Positions 1-7,574 of a stretch of DNA of 64,000 nt are shown in pieces. Numbering within the stretch: position 1 is the first letter of the stretch; each line of letters begins with the position of its first letter. The translations under genes were made by a program, and so were the position numbers. Under the pieces are notes generated by a model. That model searched no databases, had not been told where the DNA came from, and saw nothing but the letters and a program-made list of their open reading frames with translations. Source of the DNA: Pseudomonadota bacterium. GTDB taxonomy: Bacteria; Pseudomonadota; Alphaproteobacteria; Rhodobacterales; Rhodobacteraceae. The DNA lies in NCBI GenBank assembly GCA_020161615.1, contig JAIUPD010000006.1, positions 124,001 to 188,000 on the forward strand. Reading direction: 5' to 3'.

Positions 1-60
1 CAGCGAGACGGCGAAGAGCGCATCGGCGATCTTCGAGACGAGTCTATGGAGGGCTTTCAT
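1..60 (-). CDS. TRAP transporter small permease (DctQ), N-terminal fragment
   Basis: Only the first 20 codons are in the window; the gene runs off the left edge. The visible start reads MKALHRLVSKIADALFAVSL, a short basic N-terminus entering a hydrophobic helix, as in DctQ small membrane subunits. A GAAGG Shine-Dalgarno lies about six bases before the ATG at 58-60; a second ATG sits directly upstream at 61-63. It follows the TRAP binding-protein gene on the same strand by about 70 bases, which is the normal P-Q-M order, so a DctM gene is expected beyond the window. The identification rests mainly on position; the fragment is too short to prove the family. Confidence 0.55.
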   Translation of the reverse strand, partial: MKALHRLVSKIADALFAVSL

Positions 61-129
61 CATCGGCCTTCGCTCGGTCAGGGGAAACGGGGGTGCGGTG
101 CCGCACCCCCGGTCCGTGTCCCATGGGGC

Positions 130-1245
130 TCAGAGGGTCGAGGGATCGACCTGCGAGAAAACCTCGTCCCAGATGCGCTGGGTCCAGGCGTCCACATCGG
201 TGCCGAGTTCCGCGGTCACCGGGCGCCAGCGGTCGACGGCGGCCAGATAGGCCTCGATCAGCGCTTCGGGATCCTCGACGCCCAGCGTCTCGCCGACGCT
301 GATCAGGCGGGCGCGGTCATGCTCGGCAAAGCCCTCGACCAGCGCGCGCAGGTCGTCGGCCGGTTCGACCAGTTCGACGCCGTTGACCTGTTGCTGGTTC
401 TCGAAGCTCTCCTGATCGCGCAGCACGTAATTGCCGATCGTGTGCTTGGCGGTGATGAAGGCCGAGGCGCGCATCACGGCGGCCTGTTCCTCGGCCGAGA
501 GGCCGGTGAAGAGGTCGCGGTTCATCAAGAGGCCAATGGCGGGCGCGGCATTGCCCAGCGGCAGGTCGGTGACATACCGGGCGTATTCGCCGTAGCCATA
601 GGTCTGCAGCCATTCGCGGGTCGCCATCAGGCAGTCGAGGCCGCCGCGTTGCAGCAGGCCCACGGCCTCGGTCAGCGTGACCGACATCGGCGTGCCGCCG
701 CCCAGCGTCGCCATCTCGCCATAGCCGCCGGTGGCCCGGATCCGGCGCCCCGCCATGTCGGCCAGCGAGGCGGTCGGCTGGGTGCACATCAGCCGGTACG
801 AGGCCGAGGCGAAGCCGCCGAAGAGGATCGCGTTGTTCTCGCGCGCTTCGGCCAGGCACGAGGGGCAGTGCAGGAAGACCGTCTCGGCCGCGGCCGCCGC
901 CACTGCCATCGGGTCATCACCCGGCACGACGATGGAATAAAGCAGCGTCAGCGAGGGCATGGCCTCGGGCGTGTAGACCGGGATCTGCAGCCCGCCCTGC
1001 ATCAGGTCGTCCGTCACCGCTGCCAGCGTGCCGCGGCCATCGGCCAGCTGGCCGCCCGCGATCAGCTCCCATTGCAGCGCGCCGCCGGTCGCCTCGGAAA
1101 TCATCGCGAAGGCTTCGGGCAGAGTGTCGGTATTCAGGTAATCCGAGGCCGGCGGCCAGGAGCCGTAGATCGGCGTCTGGGCCAGCGCGCCCGAGGCCAT
1201 CAGGGCCAGGGCGCCGGTGGTCAGGGTCAGGGTCTTCATTGTCAT
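130..1245 (-). CDS. TRAP transporter periplasmic solute-binding protein (DctP family)
   Basis: A 371-residue binding protein of a tripartite ATP-independent periplasmic transporter, which captures a carboxylate-type substrate in the periplasm and hands it to the DctQM membrane unit. The N-terminus is a classic signal peptide (positive start, hydrophobic core, ASGALA cleavage region near residue 22). A GRRIRATGG segment holds the arginine that usually forms the carboxylate salt bridge in DctP proteins. A GGAGGAG ribosome site lies five bases before the start at 1245. It lies 49 bases after the P450 gene on the same strand and is probably co-transcribed with it, so the ligand may be the P450 substrate, for example an aromatic acid. 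The ligand itself cannot be read from the sequence. Confidence 0.88.
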   Translation of the reverse strand: MTMKTLTLTTGALALMASGALAQTPIYGSWPPASDYLNTDTLPEAFAMISEATGGALQWELIAGGQLADGRGTLAAVTDDLMQGGLQIPVYTPEAMPSLTLLYSIVVPGDDPMAVAAAAAETVFLHCPSCLAEARENNAILFGGFASASYRLMCTQPTASLADMAGRRIRATGGYGEMATLGGGTPMSVTLTEAVGLLQRGGLDCLMATREWLQTYGYGEYARYVTDLPLGNAAPAIGLLMNRDLFTGLSAEEQAAVMRASAFITAKHTIGNYVLRDQESFENQQQVNGVELVEPADDLRALVEGFAEHDRARLISVGETLGVEDPEALIEAYLAAVDRWRPVTAELGTDVDAWTQRIWDEVFSQVDPSTL

Positions 1246-1294
1246 TTACTCCTCCCAGTAAATCGCGCCGGTCCGGCGCTGGACGTCAGATCTG

Positions 1295-2506
1295 TCAGGC
1301 TGCGGTCAACCGGGCGGGCAGGCTGTGATAGCCCCGCAGCCAGTTGATATGCACGTTCTCGGGCTCGCCGGTGAGCTCGATCCGCGCCACCTTGCGGGCC
1401 AGCGCGCCCAGCACCGATTCCGCTTCCAGCCGCGCGACCATCTGGCCGACGCAGCCGTGGATGCCGGTGCCGAAGGCCAGATGCCCCACGGTGCGGCGGC
1501 TGATGTCATAGGTGTCGGGATCGTCCCAACGCTCGGGGTCGCGATTGGCGGCCGCGAGCCACATCATCACCTTCTCCTCGCCGCCCAGCTTGACGCCGGC
1601 CAGTTCGGTCGGGCCGCTGGTGGTGCGGCCGATGACCGGCGAGGGCGCGAACCAGCGCAGCCCTTCCTCGAAGGCGGCGCGCGCCAGCGTCGGATCGGCG
1701 CGCAGCTTGGCCCATTCCGAGGGATGCTCGATCAGCGCCTTGATGGCGATGCCGATGCCGAAGACGGTGGTGTCGATGCCTGCCGAGATGAAGGCGCGGA
1801 CCAGCATCCCGGCATCCTCGGCACTGATCTCGCCGCGATGGACATAGGAATAGATCTCTTCGCCGAAGCCACCGGGCAGCAGGTTCTCCTCGGCCATCTG
1901 CGCCGCGACATATTCGAAGGTGCCCTGTTCCTCGACCACCTTGCGGGCCGCGACATAGAGGTCGTTCTTCGGACCCATCGCGTTGAAATTCAACTCGGAA
2001 TAGGGCATCAGATGATGCCGCCCGCTGGGTTGCAGGCCGACCGCGTCGGGCAGCACCTTGAAGGGGAAGGCGAAAGCCAGGTCGCGCGCCAGATCCACCT
2101 CGCCGCCCTGTTCCAGCAGCGCATCGACCATCCGCTCGGCCTCGGCCCGGAAGTCGTCGGCCATCTTGCGCAGGGCCGCCGGCGACAGGACCCGGGCGAG
2201 AACCTTGCGGTTCGGCGTATGGATCGGCGGATCGGCCTCCAGGATGACCGAGGGTTTGCGCCAGGGCTCGTCGCGCTGCACATTGGTGAGGCCCGTGCCG
2301 AAGGCCGAGGAGAAGCGGCGCCAGTCCTCGAAGACCTCGCGCACCACCTTGTCGCGGCCGGTGATCCAGAAGCCGTATTTCGGCACCCAGGCCACCGGGC
2401 CCGCCGCGCGGATCGCCTCGTCCAGAGCGATCGGATTATCCATGCTTTCCCGGCTGAACGGGTCGATATCCAGCACGGGCCGGTCGAGCGAGTCGCTTGC
2501 GGGCAT
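1295..2506 (-). CDS. Cytochrome P450, CYP199-like (aromatic-acid O-demethylase type)
   Basis: A 403-residue soluble bacterial P450. The I-helix motif AGIDTT is at residues 242-247, the ExxR pair at E281/R284, and the haem loop FGTGIHGCVG has Cys352 as the iron ligand. Many stretches (LEADPPIHT, RVLSPAALRKM, SAGIDTTV, AANRDPERWDDPDTYDI, LARKVA) closely recall CYP199A enzymes, which oxidatively remove methyl groups from para-methoxybenzoates. The start at 2506 is chosen because AGGAGG lies eight bases upstream; the frame stays open to 2662 but has no better start. Redox partners of this class are a [2Fe-2S] ferredoxin, present at 4826-5149, and a flavin reductase, not seen here. A palindrome 30-49 bases upstream is a candidate MarR operator. 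The substrate is inferred from resemblance only. Confidence 0.88.
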   Translation of the reverse strand: MPASDSLDRPVLDIDPFSRESMDNPIALDEAIRAAGPVAWVPKYGFWITGRDKVVREVFEDWRRFSSAFGTGLTNVQRDEPWRKPSVILEADPPIHTPNRKVLARVLSPAALRKMADDFRAEAERMVDALLEQGGEVDLARDLAFAFPFKVLPDAVGLQPSGRHHLMPYSELNFNAMGPKNDLYVAARKVVEEQGTFEYVAAQMAEENLLPGGFGEEIYSYVHRGEISAEDAGMLVRAFISAGIDTTVFGIGIAIKALIEHPSEWAKLRADPTLARAAFEEGLRWFAPSPVIGRTTSGPTELAGVKLGGEEKVMMWLAAANRDPERWDDPDTYDISRRTVGHLAFGTGIHGCVGQMVARLEAESVLGALARKVARIELTGEPENVHINWLRGYHSLPARLTAA

Positions 2507-2535
2507 GGGGTTTCCTCCTGTCCTGAGTTTAATTA

Positions 2536-2555
2536 GCAACTCATTTAATTTGCAA
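2536..2555. promoter_or_regulatory. Candidate MarR operator before the P450 gene
   Basis: GCAACTCATTTAATTTGCAA is an AT-rich imperfect palindrome (GCAA-N10-TTGC) in otherwise GC-rich DNA, 30 bases upstream of the P450 start. Near-identical elements occur at 4269-4287 and 5180-5199, all flanking the genes around the local MarR regulator. Binding by that regulator is inferred. Confidence 0.55.
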
Positions 2556-2579
2556 GTGGATTGTATCTTTGGAAACGGT

Positions 2580-4250
2580 TTATCGATCAGCCGCGGCTTT
2601 GAGCCAGAGCGCCACCGCCACCGCGCCCGGATCGGGATGGCCCAGAACCCGGTCGCCGACATAGCTGGAACGCCCGCGCCGCGGCTTCATGGCCTTCGTG
2701 GCCTCCGCCCCCTGCTCGGCCGCCTTGGCCGCCGCGGCCAGACGCACCGCCAGGCTGCCGCCCTCGGCCATCGCCGCGACCGCCGGGGCCAGCGCATCGA
2801 CCATGGTCCGGTCGCCCGGCTCGGCGCCGCCCAACTCGCACAGCGCGGCGACACCACGGGTGAAGGCCTCGGCCAGCAGGGTCGCAGGCTCTCCCTCGGC
2901 TTCCTCCAGCGCATTCGCGGCGCCGAAGGCGAGGATCGCGTAGAGCGGGCCCGAGGTGCCGCCGGTCGAGCGCCGCACTACCGCGCCGACATGACGCCAG
3001 AAGGCCGCGCCGGTCAGTCGCTCCAGCGTGCCGCGTTCGGCGAGCAGCGCCTCGGCCCCACCGGCCAGCGAGCGGCCGATGTCGCCGTCGCCGACCAGCT
3101 GATCCAGGCGCGTAAGCTCGGGCTCGGCGGCGATCAGCGCCTCGCAGCCCGCGATCAGCGCCGCCATCACGGCGGGATCGGCGTGGCCGGTTGCGGTGAC
3201 GGGTTCGGCGGCGACGGGAGCGGGCAGGGTCATCCCCTGACGCAGGCCGGGCGAGGTCCAGGCCGGGGCCTCGGCCGGGGCATCCAGCGCCGCCAGACGC
3301 GCATCGTCCAGCGCCATCAGCGACAGCGAGACGCCCGCCATGTCGATGGCGGTCAGATAGGTCCCCGACCAGACCCGCGCGACCTCCAACCCCAGCGCGG
3401 CGCAGGCCGCCAGCGCGTCGCCCGCGACGATGGAAATCTCCATTGGTGGGGTCGAGCCCAGGTTGTTGACCAGAAGCGCCACGCGGTCGCCCGCCGTCAG
3501 CCCGCGATCCCGGGCGATGGTGCCGATCAGCGCCTCGGCCAGATGCGCGGCGGGGCGCAGGGCCTCGCGGCTGAGCCCGGCCTCGCCATGGATGCCCAGA
3601 CCCAGCTCGATCTCGTCATGCGCCAGGTCGAAATTCGGCGTCCCGGCGGCGGGGACGATGCAGGGGCTGAGCGCCACGCCCATCGAGCCGGTGGCGGCGA
3701 CCGCCGCCTCGGCCCGGGCCTTGACCTCGGCCAGCGGCAGCCCGGCCTCGGATGCGGCCCCCGCGATCTTGTGAACCAGCACGGTCCCGGCGATGCCGCG
3801 CCGCCCGGCGGTCTGTTCCGCCGATCCCAGCGCCGCATCGTCGTCGACGATCACCACCTCGCAGGCGATCCCCTCGCCCCGGGCGATCTGCGCGGCGAGG
3901 CCGAAATTCAGCCGATCGCCGGTATAGTTCTTGACGATCAGCAGCACGCCACCCGGCCCCGCCACGGCGCGGATCGCCGTCAGCACCGCATCGGTCGAGG
4001 GCGAGGCGAAGACATCGCCCGCCACCGCCGCCGTCAACAGCCCGCGCCCGACATAGCCCGCATGCGCCGGTTCATGCCCCGAGCCCCCGCCCGAGATCAG
4101 CGCCACCTTGCCCGAGGCCCGGTGCGCTTCCAGATCGGCGCGGACGACGATGGTCGTCCCCTCGATCAGGCGCAGGTTGTTCGAGGTCGCGACCAGCCCG
4201 GCCAGCGCCTGCGGCACAACGTCCTTCACCTCGTTGATCAGCTTTTTCAT
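2580..4250 (-). CDS. Dihydroxyacetone kinase, fused DhaK-DhaL (ATP type)
   Basis: A 556-residue protein joining the substrate-binding DhaK domain (about residues 1-330) to the ATP-binding DhaL domain (about 360-556), as in ATP-dependent dihydroxyacetone kinases. DhaK shows GGGSGHEPAHAGYVGRG near residue 54 and GLGIHGEAG, whose histidine forms the hemiaminal with the ketone substrate. DhaL shows the Mg-ATP signature GDGDIG, then GGTSGPLY and GDRTMVDAL. The product would be dihydroxyacetone phosphate, which enters central metabolism. Relatives can act on other short ketoses such as erythrulose. The start at 4250 has a GGAGGGGAG site upstream. The gene is divergent from the MarR gene, shares its candidate operator at 4269-4287, and stops 74 bases before the P450 start. 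A kinase in this P450 cluster is unusual. Confidence 0.88.
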   Translation of the reverse strand: MKKLINEVKDVVPQALAGLVATSNNLRLIEGTTIVVRADLEAHRASGKVALISGGGSGHEPAHAGYVGRGLLTAAVAGDVFASPSTDAVLTAIRAVAGPGGVLLIVKNYTGDRLNFGLAAQIARGEGIACEVVIVDDDAALGSAEQTAGRRGIAGTVLVHKIAGAASEAGLPLAEVKARAEAAVAATGSMGVALSPCIVPAAGTPNFDLAHDEIELGLGIHGEAGLSREALRPAAHLAEALIGTIARDRGLTAGDRVALLVNNLGSTPPMEISIVAGDALAACAALGLEVARVWSGTYLTAIDMAGVSLSLMALDDARLAALDAPAEAPAWTSPGLRQGMTLPAPVAAEPVTATGHADPAVMAALIAGCEALIAAEPELTRLDQLVGDGDIGRSLAGGAEALLAERGTLERLTGAAFWRHVGAVVRRSTGGTSGPLYAILAFGAANALEEAEGEPATLLAEAFTRGVAALCELGGAEPGDRTMVDALAPAVAAMAEGGSLAVRLAAAAKAAEQGAEATKAMKPRRGRSSYVGDRVLGHPDPGAVAVALWLKAAADR

Positions 4251-4268
4251 CGCGACTCCCCTCCCGGT

Positions 4269-4287
4269 TTGCAATTAAACTAGTTGC
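4269..4287. promoter_or_regulatory. Candidate MarR operator in the kinase/marR divergent promoter
   Basis: TTGCAATTAAACTAGTTGC is the second copy of the local AT-rich palindrome (GCAA-N9-TTGC on the other strand). It lies between the divergent kinase and MarR starts, so one bound dimer could control both and autoregulate the regulator. Inferred from repetition of the motif at three promoters. Confidence 0.55.
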
Positions 4288-4322
4288 TGGCTATGCAGGC
4301 CCAAGTTGCAGGAGGCCCAGGC

Positions 4323-4814
4323 ATGAACGATCCCGACCTCATCACCGAAAGCGGTCTCTCGGTGCAGGCAGGGCGCTATGCGCCCTATTACCTGTCGGTA
4401 CTGAACAACCGCCTCGCCTGGGGCGCGTCGCAGCTTTACCTGCATCTCTTCGACATCGGCCTGAACGAATGGCGCATTCTCTCGGCCCTGCGCAACGAGC
4501 CCGGCATCCAGGCGCTCAGGGTGGGCGAGATGGTGGCGATGAACAAATCCGTCGTCAGCCGCTCTACCCGGCGGCTGGAGGATCTGGGCTATGTCGTGGC
4601 CCGGCTGGACCGCGCGCGCCGCCTTCTCTGGCTGACCCAGGCGGGGGCGGACCTGCATGACAAGATCATCGCCATCGCCCTGCAACGCGAGGCCGCTCTG
4701 CTGGACGGGCTGGACGCGGGCGATCTGGATACGCTCTTCGCGCTGCTGGAGCGGCTGCGCGAGAATCTCGCCAAGGTGGATGCCGTCGACCGCCGGCTGA
4801 TGGGCCGTGACTAG
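4323..4814 (+). CDS. MarR-family transcriptional regulator
   Basis: A 163-residue winged-helix regulator. The helix-turn-helix and wing cover about residues 45-105: IRALRVGEM-like repression helix, MNKSVVSRSTRRLEDLGYV recognition helix, then LDRARRLLWLTQAG wing. The start at 4323 has AGGAGG eight bases upstream; an in-frame TTG at 4284 would give a longer protein but falls inside the candidate operator. MarR proteins of this type usually repress neighbouring catabolic genes until an aromatic or acyl-CoA ligand binds. The shared palindromes at 2536, 4269 and 5180 suggest control of the P450-TRAP unit, the kinase, itself and the ferredoxin. It converges with the ferredoxin gene with an 11-base gap. 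Confidence 0.87.
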   Translation: MNDPDLITESGLSVQAGRYAPYYLSVLNNRLAWGASQLYLHLFDIGLNEWRILSALRNEPGIQALRVGEMVAMNKSVVSRSTRRLEDLGYVVARLDRARRLLWLTQAGADLHDKIIAIALQREAALLDGLDAGDLDTLFALLERLRENLAKVDAVDRRLMGRD

Positions 4815-4825
4815 GGTCGAGCCTG

Positions 4826-5149
4826 TCACTGCTGGGTTTCCGGCAGATGGACGACCAGCCCGTCGAGGTCCGGCCCGAGTTCGATCTGGCACCCCAGGCG
4901 GCTGCGCGCGTCAATCGGCGAGGCGGCACACTCGAGCATGGCCTCCTCCATGTCCTGCATCGGCGGCAGCCTGTCGGCGAAGGCCGGATCGACATGCACA
5001 TGACACGTCGCGCACATGGCCGAGCCGCCACATTCGCCAATGATCCCCGCGACGCCGTTCTGCACGGCCGCCTGCATGATGGTGGTGCCGGCCGGAACGG
5101 ACAGTTCCGTGCGGCGTCCTTCTGCGCTGACAAACGTTAGATGCACCAT
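4826..5149 (-). CDS. [2Fe-2S] ferredoxin, adrenodoxin/palustrisredoxin type
   Basis: A 107-residue electron-transfer protein. The four cluster ligands are Cys40, Cys46, Cys49 and Cys87 (C-x5-C-x2-C-x37-C), the spacing of vertebrate-type ferredoxins such as adrenodoxin, putidaredoxin and palustrisredoxin that feed electrons to class I bacterial P450s. The CATCHVHVD segment is typical. The start at 5149 is chosen for its GAGGAGG site; an upstream ATG at 5176 has none and would lie next to the operator-like element. It most likely serves the P450 at 1295-2506, although the two genes are separated by the kinase and regulator. No ferredoxin reductase gene is present in the window, so one must be supplied from elsewhere. 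Confidence 0.88.
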   Translation of the reverse strand: MVHLTFVSAEGRRTELSVPAGTTIMQAAVQNGVAGIIGECGGSAMCATCHVHVDPAFADRLPPMQDMEEAMLECAASPIDARSRLGCQIELGPDLDGLVVHLPETQQ

Positions 5150-5179
5150 GCGGGATCCTCCTCTTGCGCTGTTCATAGT

Positions 5180-5199
5180 ACAACCAGTTTATATTGCAA
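5180..5199. promoter_or_regulatory. Candidate MarR operator before the ferredoxin gene
   Basis: ACAACCAGTTTATATTGCAA is the third copy of the AT-rich palindrome, about 30 bases upstream of the ferredoxin start, the same distance as the copy before the P450. The left half-site is ACAA instead of GCAA. This places the ferredoxin in the same predicted regulon. Confidence 0.5.
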
Positions 5200-5349
5200 C
5201 TCGTTTCACGCGGGGCGGCAACGGCTTGGGGAAGCTCAGCGCCTGCGTTCCCCGGGCGCGGGCAAACCGGGGGCGGAACGACTCGATCAGGCGGGGATCG
5301 CCGATCCGCCTGGACCGGCAGGCAGGCGCCGGGCTTCAGGCCGGCATGC

Positions 5350-5751
5350 TCAATGCAGCACCTCGACCGGCACCCGGGTTTCCAGAACGAGGGGGGCCTC
5401 GCAAGCCGGCCCTTCGGGGGCGCAGGCGCTGATCCCGTTGATCAGAAGGCGCGAGAGGCCGTCGCAGGCCAATCCCGCCATCTGGAACGATCGGACCCGC
5501 ATCCGCGCCGCGGGCAGGTCCTGCAGATCGAAGAGCGTCAGCACCGCGACCCGCCCTTGCCTGTCGAAGAACACGGCTTCCAGCACCAGGCGCTCCAGAT
5601 CCGAGCCACTCTCGTTCTGCGCCACGAAAACGATCTGGCAGGCGTCTTGCTGCGGATGGAGGGCGTTCAGCTCCAGCCGGATTGGACCCGCCGAGGCGCT
5701 GCTGGCGGCAAGGAGGGCACCGAGGATCAGGAAGCGGGAAAAAATCGTCAT
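5350..5751 (-). CDS. Small exported protein of unknown function, end of cobalamin operon
   Basis: 133 residues with a clear signal peptide (MTIFSRFLILGALLAAS, cleavage near SASA) and a compact mature domain with four cysteines (DACQ, LACDG, SACAPE, ACEAP) suited to two disulfides in the periplasm. It starts one base after the btuD stop, so it is translationally linked to the cobalamin transporter. I recall similar proteins beside TonB/ExbB-type genes in Rhodobacterales, but I do not recognise a named family. A role in TonB-dependent uptake is an inference from position. About 200 bases separate its end from the ferredoxin start; I see only a GC-rich imperfect hairpin near 5289-5311 there. Confidence 0.75.
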   Translation of the reverse strand: MTIFSRFLILGALLAASSASAGPIRLELNALHPQQDACQIVFVAQNESGSDLERLVLEAVFFDRQGRVAVLTLFDLQDLPAARMRVRSFQMAGLACDGLSRLLINGISACAPEGPACEAPLVLETRVPVEVLH

Positions 5752-5752
5752 G

Positions 5753-6559
5753 TCAGCACCGTTCTGGGGAGGGGGACAGCCGCGCGTCGGAACCCGGGCG
5801 CGCGAGGGCGAAGGGCAGCAGGAACCGCCCCTCGGCCGTCTCGACGAATCCGGCCCTCAGACCGAAGACTTCGGCCAGGCGCACCTCGGTCAGAACCGTG
5901 TCCGGTTCGCCCTCGGCGACGATCTTTCCCTGCTGCATCACCACCAACCGGGTGCAGTAGCGGGTTGCATGGCCCAGATCGTGCAGCGACACAAGGACGC
6001 CCCGTCCGGTGTCCGCCAGCTGCCGCAGGCGCTGCATCAGGGCGATCTGTTGCGCGGGGTCCAGGCCTGCCGCGGGTTCGTCCGCCAGGATCAGGGGCGT
6101 GTCCTGCACCAGCACCCGGGCCAGCAGGACCCGCGCAAGCTCGCCGCCGGACAGCTCGGTCGCCGATCTTTCGGCGAAGGCTCCGAGGTCCATCGCGTCG
6201 AGAACCCCCTCCACCCGGCGGGCGGCGCCCTCGGGCAGGGCAGATCCCGGATTGCGGTGCGGCAGCAATCCCAGGGCCACGAGGTCGCGGACAGGCATCG
6301 GCCAGGCCACGGCGCGGGTCTGCGGCAGGAAGCCCACGTGACGCGCACGGGCGGCCGCCGACATCGCGGCAAGCGAGGAATGGCCGGCGTGGCGGACCAG
6401 CCCCAAAGCCGCGCGCAGGAGCGTCGTCTTGCCCGCGCCATTCGGCCCGACCAGCCCGACGCATTCGCCTTTCCGCAGATTCAGCGAGCCCCCGGACAGG
6501 AGCCTCCGGCCGCGGCGGGTGACGGCCAGATCCCGCAGCTCGAGAAGGGGGGCGGTCAA
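5753..6559 (-). CDS. btuD: Cobalamin/iron-type ABC transporter ATP-binding protein (BtuD/FecE-like)
   Basis: A 268-residue ATPase of a FecCD/BtuCD-type importer. Walker A GPNGAGKTT is at residues 38-46, the signature is LSGGELARVLLARVL, Walker B is PLILADEP, and the switch histidine lies in SLHDLGHA. The start is taken as the TTG at 6557-6559, which overlaps the stop of the preceding gene (TTGA) with GAGAGG upstream; no ATG fits the conserved N-terminus better. The riboswitch and BtuB-like receptor upstream point to vitamin B12 as cargo, though the ATPase sequence alone would also fit ferric siderophore or haem importers. Confidence 0.87.
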   Translation of the reverse strand: MTAPLLELRDLAVTRRGRRLLSGGSLNLRKGECVGLVGPNGAGKTTLLRAALGLVRHAGHSSLAAMSAAARARHVGFLPQTRAVAWPMPVRDLVALGLLPHRNPGSALPEGAARRVEGVLDAMDLGAFAERSATELSGGELARVLLARVLVQDTPLILADEPAAGLDPAQQIALMQRLRQLADTGRGVLVSLHDLGHATRYCTRLVVMQQGKIVAEGEPDTVLTEVRLAEVFGLRAGFVETAEGRFLLPFALARPGSDARLSPSPERC

Positions 6560-7566
6560 TGGCCGAGCCTCTCGGGCGTGTCTTCGGGCGCCTCGACCCC
6601 GCCGTCGTGCATGAGCGACCAGCGCCCCAGCAGTTCGGCATCGAAGCCGCCCTCGAGCACCGCCTGTCTGAGCGCCACGCGCAGGGTGCGGCGTTGATCG
6701 CGCCCGTCAGGCAGGATCAGCACGTCGGGGGTGACGCCGGCGCGCAGATGTTGCCTCAGCTCGGTCTTCAGAAGCACCAGATCGGCGGGGCCGAAGCGCT
6801 CGTAGAGCCAAGCCCAGGCGCGCGCGGCTTCCGGGTCATAGGGTTTCTCGCGGCCCTCGGCATCGGTGAAAGGGCTTGCGGGATAGAGACCGGCGCAGGG
6901 CACCAGACCGGGGGGAATGGTCTGGTTGGCCGAATGCGTTCGACCCGCGCGCAATAGCTGCGGCAGCACATGGGTATGGGGGCCGGACGGCGAAACACCG
7001 CCGGTATCGGGCCCGCCGATCTTCTGGAATACCTCGACCCGACCCAGCCGGGTCAGCGCCACGCGATGCGGATGCGCGGCCAGGATGGCGCCCATCGCCG
7101 GGTTGCCGGGCGCCATCAGCGACTGGCCGGCCTGCGCGCGCAGCACGGCCAGCAGGGCGGGATCGGCGGTGCGGATGCAGAAATCCACCTGCGGCTGGGC
7201 AAGCCCCATGTCGAAGAGCACCGCCGCGCGATCCTCAGGGTGCAGGGCGTCGCGGTCCGGGCCAAGCTCGGTCAGTACCGCACGCCGGCTCATGGCGGCG
7301 GCCTCGGTCGGCAGGCAGAGCATCAGCGCCTGCCCCCAGCGCCCGGCGCGCGGCGAGAGCGTCTCGCAGGCGACGGGCTGCAGCTCGGGGGGCAGCGACA
7401 GGCGGATGCCGCCGCGTGCGGTGACGCGTTCGAGCGATGCGGCCTGCGCGGGCTCCGCCGGGCCATGGCGGAACTCGGCGATGGCGCCGAACGAGCCCAT
7501 CGACCAGCCGGTGCCGGGATCGGCAAGATGGCGTTCGAGCAGCGAGACGGTGGCAGTCAGGTTCAT
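6556..7566 (-). CDS. Conserved protein of unknown function inside the cobalamin uptake operon
   Basis: A 336-residue protein lying between the permease and ATPase genes: eight bases after btuC and overlapping btuD. It has no signal peptide or membrane helix. A distinctive central stretch has GPHTHVLP, RTHSANQTIPPG and VPCAGLYPASP, rich in His, Pro and Gly and therefore a candidate metal or cofactor site. A second part (LLKTELRQHLRAGV, LPDGRDQRRTLRVALRQ) looks helical. I recognise the type as occurring in Rhodobacterales genomes but cannot name its family or activity. Its position within a riboswitch-controlled B12 operon suggests a cytoplasmic step after cobalamin import or its sensing; this is inference. 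Confidence 0.8.
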   Translation of the reverse strand: MNLTATVSLLERHLADPGTGWSMGSFGAIAEFRHGPAEPAQAASLERVTARGGIRLSLPPELQPVACETLSPRAGRWGQALMLCLPTEAAAMSRRAVLTELGPDRDALHPEDRAAVLFDMGLAQPQVDFCIRTADPALLAVLRAQAGQSLMAPGNPAMGAILAAHPHRVALTRLGRVEVFQKIGGPDTGGVSPSGPHTHVLPQLLRAGRTHSANQTIPPGLVPCAGLYPASPFTDAEGREKPYDPEAARAWAWLYERFGPADLVLLKTELRQHLRAGVTPDVLILPDGRDQRRTLRVALRQAVLEGGFDAELLGRWSLMHDGGVEAPEDTPERLGH

Positions 7567-7574
7567 GGCGGACC

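Noticed and set aside
2506-2662. Longer N-terminus for the P450
   Set aside because: The extension crosses the candidate operator and the end of the kinase gene and has no ribosome site; AGGAGG before 2506 decides the start.
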